Origin: CAYJLF01 sp964371055
GTDB lineage: Bacteria; Eisenbacteria; RBG-16-71-46; CAIMUX01
Assembly: GCA_964371055.1 (NCBI GenBank)
Contig: CAYJLF010000025.1
Span: 10,029 to 74,028, forward strand
DNA: 64,000 bases
Direction of reading: 5' to 3'
The notes beneath the pieces are model-generated. The model made no database searches. It saw only the letters and a list, made by a program, of their open reading frames with translations, and was not told where the DNA came from. Numbering within the stretch: position 1 is the stretch's first letter; the number at the start of each line of letters is the position of its first letter. Positions 34,443 to 43,076 of the stretch are shown piece by piece. The translations under genes and the position numbers were made by a program.

Positions 34443-36728
34443 GTGTCGGTGATCGACCGGCCGACCCGGCCGTGGCCCCGTCGGTGTTGCCAGGCGTGGC
34501 CCGTCCCGTCGCTGGTCTCGTCGCTTCTCGTGGCGCTTCTCCTGTCGCTGCTTACGGTCGCCGGCCCCGCTCGCGCCGCCACGGTCAGCGGCTTCGTGCG
34601 GAGCGCGGCGACCGGAGAGGCGCTCGACTATGCCAACGTCTTCCTCCAGGGGACTTCCTACGGAGACATGACCAACGCCAAAGGGTTCTATTCCATCCCC
34701 GGCGTGCCGGCGGGGGAGTACACCCTGGCCTTCAGCTTCATCGGCTACGCGCTGGAGACACGCCCCATCACCCTGGTCGAGGGGGAGTCGGTCCTCCTGT
34801 CGGTGGAACTCCGGCCGCAGGCCATCCAACTCGACGCGGTGGAGGTAAAGGCCGAGGGGAAGGATCCGACGATCACTCCCAGCCGCCTGACCCTGCGCAC
34901 CGGTCAGCTCTCGCAGGTGCCGCGGATCGCCGAAGCCGATCTCTTCCGCGCCGTCCAGGCTCTCCCCGGCGTCAGCACTCTGTCGGACTTCTCCAGCGGC
35001 CTCTACGTGCGGGGCGGCAGTCCGGACCAGAACCTGATCCTGCTGGATGATGTCGATGTGTATAACCCCAGCCACCTCTTCGGCTTTTTCAGCACCTTCA
35101 ATGTCGATGCGGTCAAGACGGTCGACCTGCAGAAGTCCGGCTACCCCGTCCGTTACGGCGGCCGGCTCTCCTCCCTGCTCGACGTCCACAACCGGGACGG
35201 CAATCGCAAGACGTTCGAGGGGGTCGGGCGGATCGGCCTGATCAGCTCCGGCTTGACGCTGGAGGGACCGTGGCGGCGAGGCTCGTGGATGGTCTCCGGC
35301 CGGCGAACGCACCTCGAGCTCCTGGCCAAGGCCGCCGACATCGACCTCCCTTACAACTTCTACGACCTGCACGGCAAGGTGAACCTCGACTTCCGATCGG
35401 AGGATCGCGTGGCGGTCAGCCTCTTTCGGGGGAAGGACCGCCTCGACTGGGAGGAGAGCTCGGTCGACATCCTGCTCGCCTGGGGGAACGACACCTGGAG
35501 CAGCCAGTGGACCCACATCTGGAACAGTCGGGTCTTCTCCCACTTCATCCTCGGCGGCAGCCGGTTCACCTCGGAGGCCGAGATCGCCTTCCAGGACTTC
35601 GAGTTCCGCTTCCAGAACCGGATCGACGACCTCGCCGCCAAGGGAAACCTCTCGATCAAACCGACTTCGCATCACCTGGTCGACTTCGGCTTCGAGACCA
35701 AGCTGCTCGACTTCTCGTGGAAGCGGGAGATCGGCGAGGGGGACCGCCTGCAGTTCGGCTACGACGGAACCTACGCCGCGCTTTACGCCCAGGACGCATG
35801 GACCGTGAGCCGCCGCTGGCGCGTGCAGCCCGGTCTGCGCCTTGATCACTACTCGGAAGGAAACCACACCCGGCTCGGGCCCCGCTGCAGCGTGAGACGG
35901 CAATGGAACGAGATGCTGGCCCTGACCGCCACCGGCGGGCGCTACTACCAGTTCCTCAATCTCGTCTCGGAGGAGGGGGCCAGTTTCGCCGACATGTGGT
36001 TCCCGGTCGACGAAACGCTCCAGCCCGGGCGGGCCGACCACTACATCGCCGGCCTCGAGCTGGGACCGTACGAGGAGTTCGATCTCTCGGTGGAGGCCTA
36101 CTACAAGGACTACCGCAACCTGGTCGAGTTCAGCCGCGAGTTCACCCGGTCTTTGGTGGAGGAGGATGCCGAGCTCGGCGAGCTCTTCAATACTGGGACC
36201 GGCGAGGCCTACGGCGCCGATGTCTACCTCCGGAACCGCTGGGCCGGCTTCGACGGGTGGATCGGCTATGCCTGGGGGGTGGCGAAGCGGAAGGTCGAGC
36301 AGTTCAACCGGGGGGAGGAGTTCACTCCGGTCTACGATCGCCGTCACCAGATCACCGTCATGCAGTCGCGACCGCTGGGAAACGGCTTCACTCTCGACCT
36401 CGCCTTCCGCTACGGCACCGGGCAGCCGACCACGCTGGCGGCGGGGCGGTACACAGTCCGGGATCTCAACGGCAACACCTACGACACGACGCTGCCCGGG
36501 CCGCTCCACGAGGGGAGGCTCCCGGCCTTCCATCGACTCGACGTCGGCGTGTCGAAGGGGTTCGATCTCGCCTCCGCCCGGGGCGAGGCCTCCCTGCAAC
36601 TCATCAACCTGTACAACCGGGACAACGTCTATCTCCGGGCGTACGACCTGGAGAAAAATCCGGCGGAGTACGAGGATGTGACCATGTTGCCGTTTCTGCC
36701 CACCGTCGGCCTGACGGTCCGGTTCTGA
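34443..36728 (+). CDS. TonB-dependent outer-membrane receptor with CarboxypepD_reg-like N-terminal domain
   Basis: A 761-residue exported protein, GTG start 34443 with GGAGGAAAC upstream. Signal sequence at about 25-46; a carboxypeptidase-regulatory-like Ig domain (47-130; VSGFVRSAATGEALDYANVF, GDMTNAKGFYSIPGVPAGEY); a plug (LFRAVQALPGVSTLSDFSSG, LYVRGGSPDQNLILLDDVDV); then a ~22-strand beta barrel ending in an aromatic residue (PTVGLTVRF). This plan is typical of Bacteroidetes/FCB receptors. No SusD partner is visible; the following lipoprotein may be the surface partner. The substrate cannot be deduced. Confidence 0.92.
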   Translation: MSVIDRPTRPWPRRCCQAWPVPSLVSSLLVALLLSLLTVAGPARAATVSGFVRSAATGEALDYANVFLQGTSYGDMTNAKGFYSIPGVPAGEYTLAFSFIGYALETRPITLVEGESVLLSVELRPQAIQLDAVEVKAEGKDPTITPSRLTLRTGQLSQVPRIAEADLFRAVQALPGVSTLSDFSSGLYVRGGSPDQNLILLDDVDVYNPSHLFGFFSTFNVDAVKTVDLQKSGYPVRYGGRLSSLLDVHNRDGNRKTFEGVGRIGLISSGLTLEGPWRRGSWMVSGRRTHLELLAKAADIDLPYNFYDLHGKVNLDFRSEDRVAVSLFRGKDRLDWEESSVDILLAWGNDTWSSQWTHIWNSRVFSHFILGGSRFTSEAEIAFQDFEFRFQNRIDDLAAKGNLSIKPTSHHLVDFGFETKLLDFSWKREIGEGDRLQFGYDGTYAALYAQDAWTVSRRWRVQPGLRLDHYSEGNHTRLGPRCSVRRQWNEMLALTATGGRYYQFLNLVSEEGASFADMWFPVDETLQPGRADHYIAGLELGPYEEFDLSVEAYYKDYRNLVEFSREFTRSLVEEDAELGELFNTGTGEAYGADVYLRNRWAGFDGWIGYAWGVAKRKVEQFNRGEEFTPVYDRRHQITVMQSRPLGNGFTLDLAFRYGTGQPTTLAAGRYTVRDLNGNTYDTTLPGPLHEGRLPAFHRLDVGVSKGFDLASARGEASLQLINLYNRDNVYLRAYDLEKNPAEYEDVTMLPFLPTVGLTVRF

Positions 36729-36736
36729 GGGGCGGG

Positions 36737-37786
36737 ATGATGCCTCGGGTGAAGCGGCTCTCCGGCTCGAGCCTCCCCTCGACTCCGGCGGGGACGATCC
36801 GTCCCGGTCGCAGGCGGCGCTTTCGGGTTCTTCTCTCTCTGGTCCTGGCGGCGCTCGCAGCCGGCTGTTCCGATGACGCCACCGAGCCGCCGACCCGGGA
36901 CGAGGTCGCCATCTTCGGCTACCTCTATATCGGCGAGACGGTCAGCGTCGAGAACGCCATCCTCGTCACCCGGGTGCGGCCGGTCGGGGAGTTCTACGAC
37001 CCGGTCGAGGCGACGGTGAACGACGCCCTCGTCACGCTCCGCCGCGTAGGGGACGCAGAGCCGGAGACCTTGCGCGCGGTCGGGCCGGGATCGTACGCGG
37101 CGCCGGACTACCCGATCGAGGCGCGCGCCACCTATGATCTCTCGGTCGCGATCCCGGGGGATCGCACGCTCCACGCGCGCACGACCACGCCGTTCGCCTT
37201 CGAAGCCGAGGGGGGACCGCCGGTCCTCCCCGACTCCGTGCCGCACACCATCCTGCAGGATGCCCACCCGGTCTACCTCGCCTGCGACGATCCGGAACAG
37301 ATCGCGCTGGTCGATGTCTACTGCCGGGAGGACTGGGAGACCGCCCGCTACATCTATCCGTTCGGGGACCGCGAGGCTCCGGACGACTATGCGGAGTATG
37401 GAGGGGACAACGGCGAGCCGAGGCACATCAGCGCCTACTTCCGTCTGAACGACCTGGTGCGCGTCGGAGAAGGTGCGGACGAGCGTTTCGTCATCGACTT
37501 CTACAGCGCCATGATGGCGTTCTACGGCGCCTACGCGGTCCAGGTCTTTACCATCGACGATAACTACTACCGCTTCCTCTACCGGGATCACCCGGAAGAG
37601 GAAGGCGGCATCGTCGGCGGGATCGGCGTCTTCGGCTCGGCCTGCCGGCGATCGTGGGAGATCCGGGTCGGTCGGGCGACCTCCGGTCCCGCTCGGGGAC
37701 GGCTCAAATCATCCGAAGATCCGACTCGACCTTCGGTCGGCGCGGCCGCTTTTCGAACCGCCGTTCCCCCCTGGGCGGGGAACTGA
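36737..37786 (+). CDS. DUF4249-like lipoprotein
   Basis: A 349-residue lipoprotein, ATG 36737 with GAGGGGCGGG upstream, 8 bases after the receptor stop. Hydrophobic segment LLSLVLAALAAGC ends in a lipobox with Cys44. The mature part (DATVNDA-type 'VEATVNDALVTLRRVG', 'YAAPDYPIEARATYDLSVAI', 'FYSAMMAFYGAYAVQVFTID', 'EEGGIVGGIGVFGSA') follows the DUF4249 pattern, a family often encoded beside TonB receptors. After GVFGSA there is a ~50-residue Arg/Ser/Pro tail with no family support, encoded by DNA containing two hairpins; a late frameshift or natural extension is possible. Confidence 0.72.
   Translation: MMPRVKRLSGSSLPSTPAGTIRPGRRRRFRVLLSLVLAALAAGCSDDATEPPTRDEVAIFGYLYIGETVSVENAILVTRVRPVGEFYDPVEATVNDALVTLRRVGDAEPETLRAVGPGSYAAPDYPIEARATYDLSVAIPGDRTLHARTTTPFAFEAEGGPPVLPDSVPHTILQDAHPVYLACDDPEQIALVDVYCREDWETARYIYPFGDREAPDDYAEYGGDNGEPRHISAYFRLNDLVRVGEGADERFVIDFYSAMMAFYGAYAVQVFTIDDNYYRFLYRDHPEEEGGIVGGIGVFGSACRRSWEIRVGRATSGPARGRLKSSEDPTRPSVGAAAFRTAVPPWAGN
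37763..37783 (+). terminator. Perfect 7-bp hairpin at the end of the DUF4249-like gene
   Basis: GTTCCCC (37763-37769), 7-base loop, GGGGAAC (37777-37783), immediately before the TGA stop at 37784. There is no downstream T-run, so it is not a canonical intrinsic terminator. A second small hairpin (CGACC-TTC-GGTCG, 37727-37739) lies just upstream. It may mark the end of the 33052-37786 transcript. Confidence 0.35.
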
Positions 37787-37800
37787 ATCGAGTCCATACT
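37772..37800 (+). promoter_or_regulatory. Candidate promoter for the CHAT-sigma-anti-sigma genes
   Basis: TGGGCG (37772-37777), 17-base spacer, CATACT (37795-37800; 4/6 to the -10 consensus). The -35 is weak (3/6). CATACT is also the -10 of the better candidate at 44371-44376. Predicted start about 37807, 50 bases before the preferred GTG of the CHAT gene. Confidence 0.3.
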
Positions 37801-37857
37801 CGTCTCGCCTGGCCGTGACCCACCTTGGCTCGTCTGCCCGCCACCCCGGGGGGAACC

Positions 37858-40707
37858 GTGCGACTCGGACCATGGGCGTTCTGCATTCTGTCGGCTCTGG
37901 CGGCCGTCGGTCTGGCCGCGGGGGGCGGCCTCGCGGACCGATTCGCGGCGGCGGATTCGCTCCTGCGGCTTCGCCGGGCCGACGATGCCGCGGCCATTCT
38001 GGACTCGGTGCGCGCCTCGGCCGAGCGACGGGGAGCGCCGGGAGAGCGCCTCGCCGTCCTCCTGGAGCAGGCCCGCCTGAACGGACTCGTCGGACGGCCC
38101 AAGCCTGGCCGCGAGAGCGCCGCGAAGGCCCTCGAACTTGCATCGACTCTCCGCGACACCCTGGCGGTCTGCCGCGCCCTCCGCTGGCTCGCCGTCGCCG
38201 CGCAACACGAAGGCGCGATGCCCGAGGCGCGGATCTGCGCACAGCGACTCCTCGAGCTGGCGCGTGCCCACGGAGACCGTTTCCACGAGGGGCAGGGGCA
38301 CCTCCTGACGGCCTACAGCGATCTCGTGATGGGTGACGTCCGCGCAGCCGAACCGGAGTACGAGGCGGCGATTCCAGCCTTTGTCGAGGTCAGGAACCTG
38401 GTCTTCGAGCTGATGGCGGTCCAGGGTCTCGGTCAGATCCTGCATGGCCGCGGCGAGGTCGACGGGGCGCGCGGCTGCTTCCTCCGGGTCCTTCAGGGCA
38501 GTCGGGCACTCGCGGACCCGTTTGGGGAGGCACGCGCCCTCAATGACCTCGGCGTGCTCGAGTTTGTCTACGGTGATCCCTCGGCGGCCGAGGCGTACTA
38601 TCGGCAGGCCCTCGAACTGCAGGTGGCGAACGGGGATCTGGCTCAGAGCGCGGTCGCGGCCACGAACCTGGCGATCTGCCACAGCGCCATCGGCGAATAC
38701 GATGAGGCCCTCGCTCTGCTCACGGAGACGCGGAAGCGGTGCGAAGAGGCCGGCTATCGCGGGACGCAGTCGGCGGTGCTCGAGGAAATGGGGTTGGTGC
38801 GCCGCGACCAGGGGGAGTATCGGGAGGCGGCCGCGCTGTTCCGCCGGGCGGCAGATCTCGCCCGCGGGTCATCCCCGGACCAACTGGGCCTCTGCCTGGT
38901 CGGACTGGCGGAGGTGCTCGCCTTCCAGGACAGCATCGGCGCGGGCCTGGCCACGCTCGAAGAGGGCAGCCGGACGATCCGTGGCCTCGTTACGCCGGCG
39001 ACCCTCTTCGACATCGAGCGGATGCGCGGAAGCCTTCTCCTCTGGATGGATCGGCCCGCCGAGGCGCTGGTGCATCTCCGGGCGGCGGACCGCATCGGTC
39101 GGACCCTGGAGCTGAGCTTTCTCGTGGGCACACTGGCCTATGCGGGGCGTTGCCATGATCTGCTGGGATGTCCCGACAGCGCCGGCCTCGTGCTCGCACG
39201 CGCGGCCGAGGTCTGGGAGGGGGATCGCGCGCGCCCGCACGACCCCTGCTGGCGGGAACAGGTGGAGTACAACGGGCGTCGTCTGTACAACGAGATCGCC
39301 CGTCACATCTGGAGCGGGAACGCCACGACCCTGACGGGGGAGCGTTCCGGCGCGGCCTTCGACGCTTTGCAGCGCTTCAAGGCCCGCACGCTGCGCGAGC
39401 GGATGCTTGGCGCGTTCTCCGCCCGGCCTGACACGGGGTCGGGGCCGGGAGCGACCGTCGAGGCCATCCGCGCCTCGGTCACACTGTCCGAGCTGCAGAA
39501 GCGCTGGCTCGGACCCGACGAGCTGCTGCTCGACTTCTTCCTTGGGGACGATGCGATCTACCTCTTCGGCGTCACTCGGTCGGAGTGCCGGGCCTTGCGA
39601 GTGGTCTGTGACACGAAGGAACTCCGGCGCGCGCTCCTTCGATACCGGGAGCTGGCGGCCGCGCGACCGGGACCGCAGTTGGGTTCGAGCCCACCAGCGC
39701 AGTCGGATCCGGCCGACCTGCTGGATGCCGCCGGGCGGCGCCTGTCCACGCTCGTGCTCTCTCCGGTGGCGGATCTCCTCGCGGCTCACTCCCGCGTCGC
39801 CTTGGTCCTCGACGGCGAGCTGAACCTGGTTCCCGTCGAGGCGTGGCCATCACCTGATGATCCGAAGGCGAGCGGTCCGCCGGAGCCTCTCTTCGTCCGG
39901 CACAGGATCACGAGAATTCCGTCGGCGACCCTGTGGCGGGACCAGCGGGCGGGAGGAGCACATCCGTCCACCGGCGCTCCGAGGCGTGAGGTGCTGGCGC
40001 TCCTCGGGCCGGAGCCTCCCGAGACCGGCCCGGGGCCGAGGGAGTCGGCCTCGGGATGGGCGGATCGGGGCAGTTCTCTCCCGGGCGCGGCGAACGAAGT
40101 CCGTTGGCTGCGGCGCTCGTTCCAGGGCGTACGTGTGCTTCCCGCGGCGGATTCCGCCCACTGGCTCGCGGCGCTCCGACGATGTGGCGTCCTCCACCTC
40201 GCTTCCCACGTACAGGTCGATGACGTGCATCCATGGCGTTCGGGACTTCCCGAGCTGCGGGCTCAGCAGATCGCGGGGCTGCGCCTCCCCGCCGGGCTGG
40301 TGTTTCTCGCCGGTTGCGAATCGGCCGGCGGGCGACTCGTGTCGGGGGAGGGAGTCCTGGGATTGACGTCGGCCTTCGTGTCGGCCAGTGTGCCGTCCGT
40401 CGTCGCGACCCTCTGGCCGGTCAGCGACCGGGCCACGAACCGGCTGGCGCGGGTCTTCTACTCCGCGCTCGCGGATGGACGCCCGGTGGGCGAAGCGCTG
40501 CGCGTGGCCCAGCAAGCGGTCCGCGCCGATCCGCGGACGCGTCACCCGTTCTACTGGGCGGGATTCGTGCTGGTCGGAGAGAATGGAACCGTGATCCCGC
40601 TTCAGCGCCGGCGGATGGGGCCGATCGCACTGGCTCTGGCGGCGGGGGCCCTGTCGCTGGGCGTGATCGGACGGGCTTGGCGGTTGAGATCCAGCCGAGC
40701 GGCGTGA
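37858..40707 (+). CDS. Exported, membrane-anchored TPR-CHAT peptidase
   Basis: Predicted caspase-like (clan CD) cysteine peptidase. I prefer GTG 37858: it has GGGGGGAA just upstream and yields an immediate signal sequence (MRLGPWAFCILSALAAVGLA); TTG 37825 is an alternative. The 949-residue product has about 10 TPR-like helical pairs (about 30-480; e.g. ALNDLGVLEFVYGDPSAAEA) and a C-terminal CHAT domain (about 620-915). The catalytic His784 is in VLHLASHVQV and Cys820 in GLVFLAGCESAGG, followed by the CHAT block VLGLTSAFVSASVPSVVATL and PFYWAGFVLVGENG. A last hydrophobic helix (about 921-938) precedes RLRSSRAA. The topology predicts a periplasmic catalytic domain. ECF sigma and anti-sigma genes follow directly. 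Confidence 0.9.
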   Translation: MRLGPWAFCILSALAAVGLAAGGGLADRFAAADSLLRLRRADDAAAILDSVRASAERRGAPGERLAVLLEQARLNGLVGRPKPGRESAAKALELASTLRDTLAVCRALRWLAVAAQHEGAMPEARICAQRLLELARAHGDRFHEGQGHLLTAYSDLVMGDVRAAEPEYEAAIPAFVEVRNLVFELMAVQGLGQILHGRGEVDGARGCFLRVLQGSRALADPFGEARALNDLGVLEFVYGDPSAAEAYYRQALELQVANGDLAQSAVAATNLAICHSAIGEYDEALALLTETRKRCEEAGYRGTQSAVLEEMGLVRRDQGEYREAAALFRRAADLARGSSPDQLGLCLVGLAEVLAFQDSIGAGLATLEEGSRTIRGLVTPATLFDIERMRGSLLLWMDRPAEALVHLRAADRIGRTLELSFLVGTLAYAGRCHDLLGCPDSAGLVLARAAEVWEGDRARPHDPCWREQVEYNGRRLYNEIARHIWSGNATTLTGERSGAAFDALQRFKARTLRERMLGAFSARPDTGSGPGATVEAIRASVTLSELQKRWLGPDELLLDFFLGDDAIYLFGVTRSECRALRVVCDTKELRRALLRYRELAAARPGPQLGSSPPAQSDPADLLDAAGRRLSTLVLSPVADLLAAHSRVALVLDGELNLVPVEAWPSPDDPKASGPPEPLFVRHRITRIPSATLWRDQRAGGAHPSTGAPRREVLALLGPEPPETGPGPRESASGWADRGSSLPGAANEVRWLRRSFQGVRVLPAADSAHWLAALRRCGVLHLASHVQVDDVHPWRSGLPELRAQQIAGLRLPAGLVFLAGCESAGGRLVSGEGVLGLTSAFVSASVPSVVATLWPVSDRATNRLARVFYSALADGRPVGEALRVAQQAVRADPRTRHPFYWAGFVLVGENGTVIPLQRRRMGPIALALAAGALSLGVIGRAWRLRSSRAA

Positions 40708-40735
40708 TTCCGGCCCGGAGGATGTCTCCAACAAG

Positions 40736-41338
40736 ATGAAGGATCCGGCAACGCACAACGCGGCCGACGAAGATCTGGTCCGGGCCTACCAGCGGGACCC
40801 GACCGGCACGGACGGACGCGCCGCCGCGGAGGCGCTCTTCGAGCGCTACTGGGAGCGTGTCTATCTCTGGTGCCACCGGAGGGCCGGCCACCATGAGACG
40901 GCGCGCGATCTCGCGCAGGACGTGCTCTTGAGCGCGTACCAGGCGCTGGTTTCGTTCGAGGGGCGGTGCCTGTACAGCTCGTGGCTCTTCACGATCATGC
41001 GGAACCGCTGCTGTCGGTCCCTGCGCCGTCCGAGCCTGCTCCGCGACGAGGAGGTCGAGGTCGATCGCCTGGCCGGGGGAGCGACTCCTGCGGACGCGTC
41101 TCTGGCGGAACAGGAGGACGAAGAGGAGGTGCTTCGGCTGATCTGCACCCACCTGAATCCGACGGAGCAGGCCGCGCTCTGGCTGCGCGTGATGGAGCGC
41201 CTGCCGGTGGAGGAGATCACCCGTCGATTGGAGATCTCCACGACGTCGGGGGCGCGCGGAGTGCTCCAGAGCGGGCGCCGGAAACTCCGGGCCGCCCTCG
41301 ACCAGCGAGCACAGAGTCAGGGGGGCGAACTCCCATGA
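40736..41338 (+). CDS. ECF-type RNA polymerase sigma factor
   Basis: A 200-residue sigma-70-family factor with regions 2 and 4 only. Region 2: AEALFERYWERVYLWCHRRA, ARDLAQDVLLSAYQALVSFE and SSWLFTIMRNRCCRSLRR. Region 4: LICTHLNPTEQAALWLRVME, RLPVEEITRRLEISTTSGAR, VLQSGRRKLRAALDQ. A Glu-rich linker (SLAEQEDEEEVL) separates them. ATG 40736 lies 28 bases after the CHAT gene stop. It overlaps the anti-sigma start (ATGA at 41335), the usual arrangement for a sigma/anti-sigma pair. Confidence 0.94.
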   Translation: MKDPATHNAADEDLVRAYQRDPTGTDGRAAAEALFERYWERVYLWCHRRAGHHETARDLAQDVLLSAYQALVSFEGRCLYSSWLFTIMRNRCCRSLRRPSLLRDEEVEVDRLAGGATPADASLAEQEDEEEVLRLICTHLNPTEQAALWLRVMERLPVEEITRRLEISTTSGARGVLQSGRRKLRAALDQRAQSQGGELP

Positions 41339-42060
41339 GCCAGCCGTGCATCCCACCGGACGATCTCGGACGGGTCCTGGGGCTTCCCGCGGACTCGCCG
41401 GAACGCCGGCACCTCGACACGTGTCCTCGCTGCGGAGCCCTCCGCTCGACCTATCAGGAGTTCGTCGAGGACCGCTCGGTTCCCCCAGGAGCCGATCCCC
41501 GGGAGGCCCGCGCGCACCTCCGAGCGGCGTTTCGCGAGATCGCGGGATCGAGAGGGACATCTCCTGCGCGTGCCGCCGTCACGCCCGCGGGCGCCGGCTC
41601 GAACCTCCCGGCACGACTCCGGAACCTCGTCCGCGACCTGAGCCGCGCGCGCGTTCTCGCGCCGACCGCCGCCGCCATCCTCTTCGTGGTCGGCCTGTAT
41701 GCGATCCTCGAGCGGTCCCCTTCGGACACCGGGCCGGATCCGCTGCGCGGCGCCGAACGCCCGGGCCAGATCGGGGCCGGACCGATCTCCCTCCTCCCGG
41801 CCACACCCCGCGGACCGGACTGCGTAGAGTTGTCCTGGCGCTCCGTCCCCGGCGCGACCTCCTACGAGGTGGTGGTCATGGGCGACGATCTCGCCGACCT
41901 TGGGCGGCTGCCGGTCGCCGGCGACACCTGCTGCGTGGTCTGCTGGGCGGATCTCCGGCCGGCCCCGCCCCCTGGCACCCTCGTCGGCTGGCAGGTCGTC
42001 GCGCTCCGCGACGCCACGCTCGTGTCGCGTTCTCCCATCGGAGCCATCCGTCGGCCCTGA
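41335..42060 (+). CDS. Zinc-finger anti-sigma factor with Fn3-like extracytoplasmic domain
   Basis: A 241-residue transmembrane protein. The N-terminal H-x3-C-x2-C zinc-binding anti-sigma motif is His26, Cys30, Cys33 (ERRHLDTCPRCGALRS). One transmembrane helix follows at about 106-124 (LAPTAAAILFVVGLYAILE). The C-terminal ~90 residues (CVELSWRSVPGATSYEVVVM onward, ending VGWQVVALRDATLVSRSPI) read as a fibronectin-III-like beta domain outside the inner membrane. The pair with the overlapping sigma gene is canonical; an outer Fn3-like sensor is less common and could be the protease-sensitive or ligand-binding part. Confidence 0.87.
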   Translation: MSQPCIPPDDLGRVLGLPADSPERRHLDTCPRCGALRSTYQEFVEDRSVPPGADPREARAHLRAAFREIAGSRGTSPARAAVTPAGAGSNLPARLRNLVRDLSRARVLAPTAAAILFVVGLYAILERSPSDTGPDPLRGAERPGQIGAGPISLLPATPRGPDCVELSWRSVPGATSYEVVVMGDDLADLGRLPVAGDTCCVVCWADLRPAPPPGTLVGWQVVALRDATLVSRSPIGAIRRP

Positions 42061-42185
42061 CTCTGTGAGTCTCACGGACGCGCCCTGTGATTCCTCTGGA
42101 TCCCCTGACTCCAAGAGGACAAGGGCGGCCGTCCCGTCCGGCCGCGGCGCTCCCCACCGTGAGTGAGAGAGGAGGTTTTTCCGGG

Positions 42186-43076
42186 ATGAACATCAGAACA
42201 CTGTGGCGGGCGTTGCCCGCCTTGATCCTCGCGGCCGGCCTCCTCGGTCCGCCGGGAGGGGTGCGCGCCGCCGATGACGGCGCCGCCGAGGTCACGGCGT
42301 TCGTCATCACAAACTGGAACGCAGAGTGCGACGCCAACCGGATCAACGACTGGGACAACATGGTGCGCGCCTGGTACAACGAGATGCGGGACGACGACGC
42401 GCCTCCGGACGGCCACGGCCTGGGTGCCTACGCGATCGGCTGGTTGAACAACGACAATTGGATCGTCGACAGCCAGTTCTGTGACCCCGACCTCGTCTCC
42501 TGGGGCGACGACGTGAACCATGCGGAGGTGCCCGACGCTTTCATGGCCGGCCTCCACGGCGGCAACAACAGCAACGACCACCGCTGGATCGGCTACGTCA
42601 AATACGACGAACCGGGCGGCGGCAACTGCTGGACCTACCAGGGTCACATCAAGCTGGGGGACGACGATCTCGAGTTCTTCCATCTCTCCTCCTGCTACAG
42701 CATGGATCGCGAGGACTGGTGGAACGAGTGGAACAGCTCCTTCGACGGGCTGCACGAGGTCGACGGGTTCCACGGTGTCATGTGGATCGACGACGACTAC
42801 GCTTCGGACTACCGGCGCTTCGCGGACGACGCCTACTGGATGTCGATCGCCGAATCCTGGGTGGACCACATGTACCAGTCGCCCTGGTTCCGCGCCGATC
42901 AGTGCCCCGTCTCGCGCGTGGTCGGGTTCGACGCGGACGACAGCCGCGACCGGCTGAATTCCGAACGCTACAACGACGTTTTCGCCGATCCGCCGGGCTA
43001 CCCCAATCAACCGAGGAGCCATCGGGCGAAGTACATCGGAGGCTGTGACCCCGAGGGAATGGGAGAACTGCCATGA
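42186..43076 (+). CDS. Exported DUF6345-like protein, possible cysteine peptidase
   Basis: A 296-residue protein; ATG 42186 preceded by GAGAGAGGAGG about 10 bases upstream. Signal peptide: LWRALPALILAAGLLGPPGG. The mature part (VTAFVITNWNAECDANRIND, GYVKYDEPGGGNCWTYQGHI, DLEFFHLSSCYSMDREDWWN, GLHEVDGFHGVMWIDDDYAS) matches what I recall of DUF6345 proteins. Two motifs resemble clan CD peptidase catalytic elements: a hydrophobic strand then His-Gly-Gly (FMAGLHGG, His124) and a hydrophobic strand then Cys (FFHLSSCYS, Cys170), 46 residues apart. Peptidase activity is my inference. The stop overlaps the next gene's ATG. Confidence 0.75.
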   Translation: MNIRTLWRALPALILAAGLLGPPGGVRAADDGAAEVTAFVITNWNAECDANRINDWDNMVRAWYNEMRDDDAPPDGHGLGAYAIGWLNNDNWIVDSQFCDPDLVSWGDDVNHAEVPDAFMAGLHGGNNSNDHRWIGYVKYDEPGGGNCWTYQGHIKLGDDDLEFFHLSSCYSMDREDWWNEWNSSFDGLHEVDGFHGVMWIDDDYASDYRRFADDAYWMSIAESWVDHMYQSPWFRADQCPVSRVVGFDADDSRDRLNSERYNDVFADPPGYPNQPRSHRAKYIGGCDPEGMGELP

